A stretch of DNA of 32,992 nucleotides from an uncultured Rickettsiales bacterium. GTDB taxonomy: Bacteria > Pseudomonadota > Alphaproteobacteria > Rickettsiales > UBA1997. The DNA lies in NCBI GenBank assembly GCA_934725005.1, contig CAKVBE010000001.1, positions 1 through 32,992 on the forward strand, in the 5' to 3' direction. Positions 26,590-32,992 of this stretch are shown here, in pieces. Position 1 is the stretch's first letter; each line of letters starts with the position of its first letter. Under the pieces are notes generated by a model. That model did not search any database and was not told the DNA's origin. It saw nothing but the letters and a program-made list of their open reading frames with translations. Both the position numbers and the translations under genes were made by a program.

Positions 26590-26937
26590 ATGATAAGTGT
26601 TAAAATAGACGAAAACAAGGCAATTGATATGTTAATAAATAGATTGGCTGAATTTTGGAAACTAGATAATAAGGATATTAGTTTATTTGCTAAAATGTAT
26701 GAAAATTATATTTATAACTATGGTTGTTTTGAGGAAATAGAATTTGACCCAAAAACTATTGCTGATAATGATTATATTAATTGTTGCAAGATTATATATG
26801 AAGACGATGATTATTTTGAAACTATAAAATCAATCTATAAAGAAAATGGTTTAACCGATGTAAGTTGTGAAACTGTATATAGTTATATAGAAGCAGTTAA
26901 TGAAGATGAGACTGCATTCTTAATGAGACGTAGATAA
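26590..26937 (+). CDS. 115-aa acidic protein, unknown
   Basis: One hundred and fifteen residues with a good ribosome-binding site (AAAGGA, 6 bases before the ATG). It is acidic (for example YEDDDYFETIKSIY and EAVNEDETAFL) and mostly helical, with three cysteines and a basic MRRR end. No signal peptide or membrane segment. I do not recognise the family. It stands between the palindrome and the HigBA-like genes, apart from the operons. Acidic small proteins of mobile elements are sometimes DNA mimics or inhibitors, but nothing here shows that. Confidence 0.7.
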   Translation: MISVKIDENKAIDMLINRLAEFWKLDNKDISLFAKMYENYIYNYGCFEEIEFDPKTIADNDYINCCKIIYEDDDYFETIKSIYKENGLTDVSCETVYSYIEAVNEDETAFLMRRR

Positions 26938-26942
26938 TGAGT

Positions 26943-26995
26943 AAATAATTTATATGTTACTTTTTGGTTGAAAAATAATTTATATGTTATATATT
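26943..26995 (+). promoter_or_regulatory. direct repeats and candidate promoter before the toxin gene
   Basis: The 17-mer AAATAATTTATATGTTA occurs at 26943-26959 and again at 26973-26989, exactly 30 bp apart, about three helical turns. TTGAAA (26968-26973), a 16-base spacer and TATATT (26990-26995) form a candidate sigma-70 promoter covering the second copy. Such an arrangement fits operator sites for antitoxin autoregulation. Confidence 0.5.
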
Positions 26996-27074
26996 ATTAA
27001 ATCGATTTTTATGTAGATGCACTATAAAATACAAGATAAAATATACAAGGAAGTTTGAAAAATTATTCAAAAAA

Positions 27075-27341
27075 TTGGATAGACAAAAGCAAGTTTTTGT
27101 AGAAAATAGGTTGTTAAACATAATAAATGATAACTACTTTGGTGATTATAAGATAATAGAAAAAGATTTATATGAATTAAGAATTTTTGCTGGTGGTGGT
27201 ATCAGGATTTATTTTTCAATAGTTGATGATACTATATTTTTAGCTATAATTATAGGCTTTAAGGAAAGTAAAGAACAACAAAGGAAAGATATAGAAGAAG
27301 CCAGGGATATATTAGCAGAATACAAAGGAATTAATAATTAA
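27075..27341 (+). CDS. higB: HigB/RelE-superfamily toxin (addiction module killer protein), start unclear
   Basis: Toxins of this family cleave mRNA on the ribosome. The core matches the phage Gp49/HigB-like killer family: NYFGDYKIIEKDLYELRIFAGGGIRIYFSIVDDTIFLAIIIGFKESKEQQRKDIEEARDIL. The only in-frame start is a TTG at 27075, which gives 88 residues and lacks the usual first strand. That strand is encoded upstream in the same frame (27027-27074: KYKIKYTRKFEKLFKK) but with no ATG, GTG or TTG before it. An ATG at 27017 (MHYKIQ...) is in another frame and stops at 27056. So the gene may have a frameshift or an unusual start. A matching antitoxin starts 16 bp downstream. Confidence 0.75.
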   Translation: MDRQKQVFVENRLLNIINDNYFGDYKIIEKDLYELRIFAGGGIRIYFSIVDDTIFLAIIIGFKESKEQQRKDIEEARDILAEYKGINN

Positions 27342-27357
27342 TTTATTGAGGTATAAA

Positions 27358-27777
27358 ATGACGTTAGAAACTTATGATTTTGTAAATTTAATTGAAGATA
27401 ATTTTAAAAATTTTGAAGATGCAAAAGAGTATTATAAATTGCATTTGAAAATATTTAAGAAAGAGCAGAATATAAAGAATTTTATTTTTATATTAAATAC
27501 ATTGTACAAAGTACAAGGTAAGGACAACTTTAAAAAAATTACTGGTTTTGATTATATAAAATTTTCACAAAATGAAAAACATGATTTAAATGATTTTATT
27601 AATTTTATTAAATTGTATATTTTATTAAATGGAAAACAAAATATAAAAAATAAAACTGGTCTTGCAATGCCAACCATAAATAGATTTTTTGAACATAACT
27701 GCAATATTACAATAAATACATTGAATTTACTTATAAAAACCATGAATCTAAGATATAATATAAATTTGTCTAACTAA
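27358..27777 (+). CDS. higA: HigA-like antitoxin (addiction module antidote)
   Basis: The ATG at 27358 follows GAGG by six bases and gives 139 residues; the TTG at 27346 lies inside that site. The N terminus LETYDFVNLIEDNFKNFEDAKEYYKLHLK resembles the antidote family that pairs with this toxin type. A first domain includes VQGKDNFKKITGF. The C-terminal HTH reads QNIKNKTGLAMPTINRFFEH, followed by ITINTLNLLIKTMNLRY. It is longer than usual (about 100). The motif QGKDNFKKITGF recurs in the fusion protein at 31649, with near-identical DNA. Confidence 0.8.
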   Translation: MTLETYDFVNLIEDNFKNFEDAKEYYKLHLKIFKKEQNIKNFIFILNTLYKVQGKDNFKKITGFDYIKFSQNEKHDLNDFINFIKLYILLNGKQNIKNKTGLAMPTINRFFEHNCNITINTLNLLIKTMNLRYNINLSN

Positions 27778-27811
27778 TTAGTATTTACTAAATAAAAAAA
27801 TTAGTATTTAG

Positions 27812-27840
27812 AGGAAATATTATTTATTTCCTTGTTTTTT
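27812..27840 (+). terminator. rho-independent terminator after the toxin-antitoxin genes
   Basis: Stem AGGAAATA (27812-27819) with TATTTCCT (27825-27832), a five-base loop, and a T-rich tail TTGTTTTTT. It lies 34 bp after the antitoxin stop. It is the clearest terminator in the window. Confidence 0.75.
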
Positions 27841-28605
27841 GTATCAAGGTTTATTGTGAAATATTGTATAATAGTAAAAAATAAATTTATATGTGAGTAA
27901 ATAGGGAAAAAATAAAAAAATAACCACACCAAAAATGTATAAATTAAAGGTATGATCACATCATTTATTTTGTTTTATCAAACCAGTGCAAAGTTTAATC
28001 AAAACACAGCAAAAGAGAACAAAACTTTAAAAACCAGCAGAATTAATTTTAAATAAAAAATAATTGTACTATGAAGTATTAATTTAAAAATTAATAAAAA
28101 AGTTATTTTTAATAAGAAAATATGTTAATTTATATAAAACTATGTAGTAACTAATTTTAGTTATGAGTTGAGTTTTCGTAATAATTTATTCTTCTTATAA
28201 AGAAAATAATAAATTATTGCGATTTGATTTAACTTTAACTTTTATTATTCTTAATTTACACATTATATTTTTTGTAACTGAATCTATTTAAAGTAAAATT
28301 ATTTTTTTGTCAAAAACTTAAGTCCTTAATGATTTGTACAATGTTAATGGTAATTAATCATTAATATTTGTTTGTTTTTTGTTTTTTTAAAAAAATAAAG
28401 ATAAATTTTATTATCAATAATAATTACCAATAATACAGATTATCTTATTGTAATTGTTATTTAACAGCAAGCTGTAAAATTGTTTCACACTTATTGCAGT
28501 ACAACTGCTTTTCATAAAATATTAATATATATCAATATTTTCGATATTAATATAGTTTTATTTTATTTTTTTATTGGACAATAAAATATAAATGTTACTT
28601 ATTTT
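27841..28605. other. gene-free region upstream of the relaxosome operon, candidate oriT
   Basis: About 765 bp without a credible ORF on either strand, the largest gap in the plasmid. Its left part (27920-28050) is less AT-rich than its surroundings and includes AAACCAG twice and the pair AAAGTTT (27990-27996)/AAACTTT. Further right are the 45-bp hairpin at 28177-28221, ACAGC-AA-GCTGT (28464-28475), GCAGT-ACA-ACTGC (28496-28508), and two ATATTAATAT palindromes around 28520-28555. It precedes a DNA-binding accessory gene and traD, the usual place for oriT. No nic site can be named from sequence alone. Confidence 0.5.
28177..28221. repeat. 45-bp hairpin in the putative oriT region
   Basis: The outer arms CGTAATAATTTATT (28177-28190) and AATAAATTATTGCG (28208-28221) pair at 13 of 14 positions. 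Inside them TTCTT-ATA-AAGAA forms a further short stem. No T-tract follows and no gene ends nearby, so it is more likely an oriT-type structure than a terminator. Confidence 0.7.
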
Positions 28606-28650
28606 TTGACCAATTATTATAATTTGACTATTATTATCAATTAGTATAAT
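28606..28650 (+). promoter_or_regulatory. tandem candidate promoters for the accessory protein-traD-traI operon
   Basis: TTGACC (28606-28611), 17-base spacer, TATTAT (28629-28634) is a near-consensus sigma-70 promoter. A second set, TTGACT (28624-28629), 15-base spacer, TATAAT (28645-28650), overlaps it. Both point to the gene starting at 28697. Confidence 0.6.
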
Positions 28651-28696
28651 GTGTAATTATTATTAGATAATAAATTTATACATTATTTAGTTTTAT

Positions 28697-29050
28697 ATGA
28701 CAAATGATATAGATAAGAAAAATGTGATAATAAAAATTTGTGTTAGTGAGAATGAGGCCTTATTTATTAAAAATTATTTAAAGGATTTTAATGAAAATTT
28801 AAGAGAATATGATTCAAATTTGAAAACTTTTAGAGAAAAAAGTCTAAGTGAATTTTTAAGGGAAATAATATTGAATCATTTATTAAAAATTGATTGTGTT
28901 GATAATAATATAGAAAAAAAATTAAACCAAATTTTGAAATTTTCTAAAAGAAATTTGTCGTTATCTTTCAAAAATACTGAAAAATTATATGGTGATAATG
29001 AAGCAAAAAATATTATTGTTAGCATAAAAAATAATGAAATTAATGATTAA
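28697..29050 (+). CDS. putative ribbon-helix-helix relaxosome accessory protein
   Basis: One hundred and seventeen residues starting at an ATG. The N-terminal VIIKICVSENEALFIKNYL followed by KSLSEFLREIILNHLLK has the strand-helix-helix pattern of MobC/TraJ-type accessory proteins, which bind oriT and help the relaxase nick. The C-terminal half is charged and helical (QILKFSKRNLSLSFKNTEKL). It is the first gene after the putative oriT and precedes traD by 68 bp. No close family is recognised; the role comes from fold pattern and position. Confidence 0.6.
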   Translation: MTNDIDKKNVIIKICVSENEALFIKNYLKDFNENLREYDSNLKTFREKSLSEFLREIILNHLLKIDCVDNNIEKKLNQILKFSKRNLSLSFKNTEKLYGDNEAKNIIVSIKNNEIND

Positions 29051-29118
29051 ATTGATTAATTATAATTTATTATTATCTTTGCGTATAAATTTTAAATTTT
29101 AAGAAATTTTATAAAACT

Positions 29119-31188
29119 ATGCTTTTTGATTTTATTCGTGGTGGTCAAATTTTGACACATAATCTAGAGATGTTCAAACAAGTTTTGAGAAAATTGTTTG
29201 TATTTTCTTTAATTATATCTTTTGTTTTTTTATTTATAAAATTTAAAAAAGATTTTAAAATACACCAGATAAAAAACACTTATACCTACCTAGTAGCTGA
29301 ACATTATTTAAAATTAAATCATCCAGAAAAATTATTAAATATATTTGTAAAAAATTATAAAAATAATGAAATAAAAGTCTTAAGTTTAACAGCAAAAAAT
29401 ATTACAACCAATGATTTTTTGAAAAGAAATAAAATTAAAACGTTAAATATTTTGCACAAAGACATAATCTTATTTGTTTTAGTTTTTATTGGTTCAATGT
29501 TTTTAATTATTATTATTTTTTTAGTTGAAGGTTATATTGTTAATAAGAATAACTACTTGAGAGGAGCAAAAATAGTTCCATTAAATGTTTTAAATAAAAT
29601 AATAAAAAAGTACAATAAACGAAATAAAAAATTTGAAAAGAATAAAAACCGCACTACGAGAAGAACTGAATTGTTATCTGGTGTTAAAATTAATTATTGT
29701 GATTATAAAATTGGTGGTGCTTTATACCCTTATGGTACAGAAACAATTCATACGATCATAACAGGAGCAAGTGGAACTGGTAAAACAGTATTAATTACAG
29801 ATTTAATAAATCAGATTAGAAATAATGGTGATAGGGCTATTGTGTATGATAGAATGGGAACTTTCGTTTCGAAATTTTATAATGGCGAAGAGATGGATAA
29901 AAAAATAACTAATGTAAAAAATGATATTAATCTCTCTGAAAAAAGAAGAACTGAGCTTATAGAATTTTATAATTTAAAAAAAGATATAATCCTTAATCCA
30001 ATTGATAAAAGAAGTCCATATTGGTCGATTTTCAACGAAGTAAGAGATGGTTTGGATTTTGATAATATTGCTAGTGCATTAATACCAGAAAATACAAATA
30101 ATACAGATCCATTCTGGAATGTGGCAGCTAGAATATTGTTTAGTAGCGTGGCAAATAGATTGAAAGAGAATAATCAAACATCAAATCAAGATCTTATAGA
30201 TAAATTACTAAGAATAAATTTAAAAGAAGCAGCCACTTTGGTTAAAGGAACGCCTGCTCAATCTATTATTGACGAACAAAATCCAAAAACGGCTTTGTCT
30301 GTTATGTCTATGATTTCAACAAACTTAAAATCATTAACAAACCTAAGGGACAAAAAAATTATAAAAGATGAAGATGGTAGAATAATAGAAGAAGAAAAAC
30401 CCTTTTCTATTAGACAATGGATACAAAATGATCAGCAAGAAGGATTTTTATTTATATCGAGTAGAGCTGACCGTCATGAAACATTAAAACCATTAATATC
30501 GACTTGGCTTGATATAGCAATTAATTCTTTATTATCTTTAGAACAGTCGACAAATAGAAAAATATGGATTATTATCGATGAACTACCAAGTTTATATTAT
30601 TTACCATCCTTACATACTGGACTTGCTGAAAGTAGACAATTTGGTGGTTGTTTTGTATTAAGTATGCAATTAATGGCGCAATTAAGAGCAATCTATGGTA
30701 AAGAAAAAGCTGAAGCCACAAGTGGTCTTTGTAGAAATAGAGTAATTTTAAATACGCCTGACAAGGATACAGCTACTTGGTGCAGTGATAACTTAGGAAA
30801 AGTTGAAGTTCAAGAAGTCAAAGAAAATATATCTTTTGGTGCAAATGAACTCAGAGATGGTGTAAGTATTAATAAACAAGAAACACAAAAGAATATTATT
30901 TTGCCAACAGAAGTAATGCAATTACCAAATCTGACAGCTTATATAAAATTTGCTGGTGATTTTCCAGTAGCTAAAAGTAAGTTTAAGTATAAAAATTATC
31001 CAAAGATTTCAGAGAGATATATTGAAAATAATGACGACATGAAAAATGACTCAGAAGAAAAAATCAATTCATTATTAAGTGGTGATAACAATGTAATTAA
31101 CGATCAGCATATGGAATTTGATGAAGAGGAAAAAAAGAATGAGAATAAATTATTATTCAATGATAATAATATAGATTTATTTGATTAA
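29119..31188 (+). CDS. traD: TraD, type IV coupling protein
   Basis: A 689-residue VirD4/TraD-family ATPase that brings the relaxase-DNA complex to the secretion channel. Two N-terminal membrane segments lie at about 26-41 and 115-138, with a short periplasmic part between them. Walker A is GASGTGKT at 216-223, and Walker B IWIIIDELPSL has D487/E488. FDFDNIASALIPENTNNTDPFWNVAARILF and SRQFGGCFVLSMQLMAQLR are conserved coupling-protein motifs. The acidic C-terminal tail (after about 640) is typical of TraD. It is separated from the main tra operon and co-oriented with traI. Confidence 0.96.
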   Translation: MLFDFIRGGQILTHNLEMFKQVLRKLFVFSLIISFVFLFIKFKKDFKIHQIKNTYTYLVAEHYLKLNHPEKLLNIFVKNYKNNEIKVLSLTAKNITTNDFLKRNKIKTLNILHKDIILFVLVFIGSMFLIIIIFLVEGYIVNKNNYLRGAKIVPLNVLNKIIKKYNKRNKKFEKNKNRTTRRTELLSGVKINYCDYKIGGALYPYGTETIHTIITGASGTGKTVLITDLINQIRNNGDRAIVYDRMGTFVSKFYNGEEMDKKITNVKNDINLSEKRRTELIEFYNLKKDIILNPIDKRSPYWSIFNEVRDGLDFDNIASALIPENTNNTDPFWNVAARILFSSVANRLKENNQTSNQDLIDKLLRINLKEAATLVKGTPAQSIIDEQNPKTALSVMSMISTNLKSLTNLRDKKIIKDEDGRIIEEEKPFSIRQWIQNDQQEGFLFISSRADRHETLKPLISTWLDIAINSLLSLEQSTNRKIWIIIDELPSLYYLPSLHTGLAESRQFGGCFVLSMQLMAQLRAIYGKEKAEATSGLCRNRVILNTPDKDTATWCSDNLGKVEVQEVKENISFGANELRDGVSINKQETQKNIILPTEVMQLPNLTAYIKFAGDFPVAKSKFKYKNYPKISERYIENNDDMKNDSEEKINSLLSGDNNVINDQHMEFDEEEKKNENKLLFNDNNIDLFD

Positions 31189-31207
31189 AATAAAAAATGT
31201 AAATTAT

Positions 31208-31636
31208 ATGAAGAAATATATATTGAATTCAGTACTTTTGCTTTTATTTCTAAATCCAAATTTTGGATGTGCTAATAACATTATTAATACTAATACGACA
31301 AATGTTAGTATGAATAGTAGCAGAAATGATATAATGTTTTTAAAAACAATGTATTTTGATTTTGATTCTTATGAATTAACTTTAGAAACAAAACAAAATT
31401 TAGATTTATTGTTAAAGTATTTACTAAAAAATAATAACAAAAATAAAACAATTGTTTTATCTGGTTATTGTGATAATATCGGCACATATGAATATAATTA
31501 TAATTTAGGTTTAAAAAGAGTTATTGCTGTAAAAGATTATCTCCTAGAACAAGGAGTTGAGCAGAATAGAATTAGTATGATCTCTTTTGGAAATAAGAAA
31601 GAATTTGAAAGAAAAGTTACAATTAGTATTAATTAA
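31208..31636 (+). CDS. OmpA/Pal-like peptidoglycan-binding protein
   Basis: From the ATG at 31208 the product is 142 residues. Signal peptide or lipoprotein signal ends ...FLNPNFGC (C21); the residue at -3 is N, so lipidation is uncertain. The OmpA_C domain is clear: MYFDFDSYELT, LSGYCDNIGTYEYNYNLGLKRVIAVKDYLLEQGVEQNRISMISFGN. The C-terminal end is short and replaces the usual NRRVEI strand with ERKVTISI. Such domains bind peptidoglycan. Within a traD-traI operon it could anchor or open the wall for the conjugation machine, as no lytic transglycosylase is encoded; that is inference. It begins 19 bp after traD. Confidence 0.85.
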   Translation: MKKYILNSVLLLLFLNPNFGCANNIINTNTTNVSMNSSRNDIMFLKTMYFDFDSYELTLETKQNLDLLLKYLLKNNNKNKTIVLSGYCDNIGTYEYNYNLGLKRVIAVKDYLLEQGVEQNRISMISFGNKKEFERKVTISIN

Positions 31637-31648
31637 AATAATGAAGAA

Positions 31649-32341
31649 ATGGTTGACTCAGCAAAAGTAATAGAAAACGAAAACAAGAATATGCAAAATA
31701 CGTTTAATATTCAATTAACACAAGATTTTAAAGATTATTTAAACTCATTAAGTACAAGTAAAAAAGCTATTATAAATTCAAAGTTATCCTTTTTAAAAAA
31801 TACAGGTTTACTTGGTAATTGCAAAGTTTTAGGTAATAATATATTTGAGTTAGAAAGTATAAAAATATTTTGTCTTATTGAGAATAACATAGTTATAGTA
31901 TCTCATAGTCTTGAACTGTTAAATAAGCTTGAAGAATGTGATACAATGGTGAAATTAAGTTGGTTTGAGTATAATAGAGAACTAATACTCGATTTAAAAT
32001 ACGCCAAATCATTTTATGATAAAATATATGTGTTATACAAACAAACCGATGAAGAAGCATTTTTTTTAGGTGAACTAAAAAATATTGCTGAAATTCAAGG
32101 TAAAGATAACTTTAAAAAAATTACTGGTTTTAGTTATGAGTACATCGATGATACTAATAGTGATATAATTACATTAAATAATTTAAAAGCAAAACTAAAT
32201 TTTTTAATAAAATTAAAATCAATTGATTATATAGTAGAAAAAACAAAAGTAAAACAAGAAGAAATAGAAAAGATTCTAAAATTAAAAGAGGATTTAAATC
32301 TAGATAATTTACAAAAACTTATAAAATTTCTAAATAAATAA
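31649..32341 (+). CDS. apparent toxin-antitoxin fusion: degenerate HigB-like domain joined to a HigA-like domain
   Basis: A 230-residue single ORF. The N-terminal part (about 18-90) follows the HigB-like killer pattern: FNIQLTQDFKDYLNSLSTSKKAIINSKLSFLKNTGLLGNCKVLGNNIFELESIKIFCLIENNIVIVSHS. The usual ELR is ELE, the GIRIYF strand is IKIFC, and the GGDKxxQxxDI block is gone, so toxicity is probably lost. The C-terminal part (about 104-230) matches the antitoxin at 27358, with LSWFEYNRELILDLKYAKSF, IQGKDNFKKITGF and a final helix LDNLQKLIKFLN; its HTH is weak. It lies 12 bp after the OmpA-like gene and 13 bp before the DUF1016 gene. Function unknown; possible antitoxin, regulator or partner of the nuclease. 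Confidence 0.7.
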   Translation: MVDSAKVIENENKNMQNTFNIQLTQDFKDYLNSLSTSKKAIINSKLSFLKNTGLLGNCKVLGNNIFELESIKIFCLIENNIVIVSHSLELLNKLEECDTMVKLSWFEYNRELILDLKYAKSFYDKIYVLYKQTDEEAFFLGELKNIAEIQGKDNFKKITGFSYEYIDDTNSDIITLNNLKAKLNFLIKLKSIDYIVEKTKVKQEEIEKILKLKEDLNLDNLQKLIKFLNK

Positions 32342-32354
32342 CCAAGTAAATAAT

Positions 32355-32992
32355 ATGTCAGAAAAAGAATTAACAACAAACGAAAGTAACATTTTTGCAA
32401 GTATAAAAGATATTATAAACACAGCAAGAAATAATATCGCTAGAACAGTTAATAGTGAAATGGTTAACTGTTATTGGAATATCGGAAAGTACATATATGA
32501 AGCACAAGGAAATAAGAGTAGAGCTGATTATGGTACTTACTTAATTAAGTATCTAAGTGAAAGACTAACAAAAGAGTTTGGAAAGGGGTTTAGTACAAGA
32601 AATTTATTGCTAATGAAAAAGTTTTATGAACAATTTCCATTGATAGAACAAATTGTGCAGACACTGTCTGCACAATTTAATGTATTTTCATTTTATCCTT
32701 TATTATCAAAGTTAACCTGGTCACATATATCAATTTTATTATCAATAGATAATGAAACAAGAAGAAACTTTTACATCAAAGAAAGTATAGAATGTAATTG
32801 GAGTGTTAGACAATTAGAAAGACAGATACACAGTTTTTATTATGAAAGACTTTTAGCTAGTCAAGATAAAGAAACAGTTAAGAATGAAATTAATATAACA
32901 GAACCAGATCTTGAATCAAAAACAAATCCATTGTTTATACTTAAAGATCCTTATGTTTTAGATTTTTTAAATCTAAAACAAGATAAAAGTGT
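32355..32992 (+). CDS. yhcG: DUF1016/YhcG-family nuclease (5' part; continues at base 1)
   Basis: The ATG at 32355, 13 bp after the fusion gene, opens the DUF1016 frame, which runs past the window end. Across the circle junction (base 32505 equals base 1) it continues without interruption to the stop at 951. The N-terminal domain shows SIKDIINTARNNIARTVNSE, MVNCYWNIGKYIYEAQG and GKGFSTRNLLLMKKFYEQFP, the classic DUF1016_N signature. Bases 32505-32992 are the same DNA as 1-488. Confidence 0.92.
   Translation, partial: MSEKELTTNESNIFASIKDIINTARNNIARTVNSEMVNCYWNIGKYIYEAQGNKSRADYGTYLIKYLSERLTKEFGKGFSTRNLLLMKKFYEQFPLIEQIVQTLSAQFNVFSFYPLLSKLTWSHISILLSIDNETRRNFYIKESIECNWSVRQLERQIHSFYYERLLASQDKETVKNEINITEPDLESKTNPLFILKDPYVLDFLNLKQDKS
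32505..32992. repeat. terminal redundancy with bases 1-488 (circle closure)
   Basis: Base 32505 onward repeats the window from base 1 to base 488 without any difference that I could find. One continuous gene crosses the join. This fits a circular molecule of 32,504 bp written with an overlap. A true 488-bp direct repeat at both ends of a linear molecule is less likely, as it would split the gene. Confidence 0.92.

Noticed and set aside
27841..28690. tRNA or other structured RNA gene
   Set aside because: No cloverleaf, TTCGANNC-type arm or CCA end could be found; the hairpins here are AT stems.

Overview
The window reads as one complete, AT-rich circular plasmid plus a short overlap. Bases 32505-32992 repeat bases 1-488 exactly, and a single DUF1016/YhcG nuclease gene runs through that junction in frame (start at 32355, stop at 951). 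The simplest reading is a 32,504-bp circle. Coding is in the standard code, genes are tightly packed and intergenic DNA is almost pure A+T. An F-type conjugation system combined with a Rep protein carrying a DnaA-N-like tail, a small ParA and HigBA-like addiction genes points to an obligate intracellular alphaproteobacterium, most likely of the Rickettsiales. This is inferred from gene content and composition only; no chromosomal marker is present.

Layout. (1) Leftward arm, 21467 down to 4428: one continuous F-type type IV secretion operon in the order traA-L-E-(81-aa orf)-K-B-V-C-trbI-traF peptidase-traW-U-trbC-(phospholipase D/Nuc)-traN-F-H-G-(lipoprotein). Neighbouring genes overlap or nearly touch, often with the ribosome-binding site inside the previous gene. 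(2) Control and replication, 21468-25525: a divergent HTH regulator, three 12-bp tandem repeats, five 23-bp iterons, an AT-rich zone, parA, a small ribbon-helix-helix partner and rep. (3) Accessory segment, 25526-27840: serine recombinase, a ~284-bp giant imperfect palindrome, an unknown 115-aa gene, a HigB-like toxin with its HigA-like antitoxin, and a terminator. (4) 27841-28696: 0.86 kb without genes but rich in hairpins, the best oriT candidate, ending in tandem promoters. (5) Rightward operon, 28697 through the circle junction to 4027: ribbon-helix-helix accessory protein, coupling protein TraD, an OmpA/Pal-like protein, an apparent toxin-antitoxin fusion, the DUF1016 nuclease and the MOBF relaxase-helicase TraI.

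How it works together. TraI, the 28697 accessory protein and TraD would nick DNA at the putative oriT and deliver it to the channel and pilus built by the leftward operon. The HTH regulator sits where it could control pilus expression. Iterons, Rep, ParA and its partner maintain the plasmid, and HigBA stabilises it.

The most unusual points are these: an 11-G homopolymer near the start of the pilin gene whose length decides whether an ATG or only a TTG start is in frame; a degenerate toxin fused to an antitoxin paralogue, placed with a DUF1016 nuclease between traD and traI; a secreted PLD-family nuclease or lipase inside the tra operon; and a large palindrome with perfect 26-bp and 18-bp arms beside the serine recombinase.
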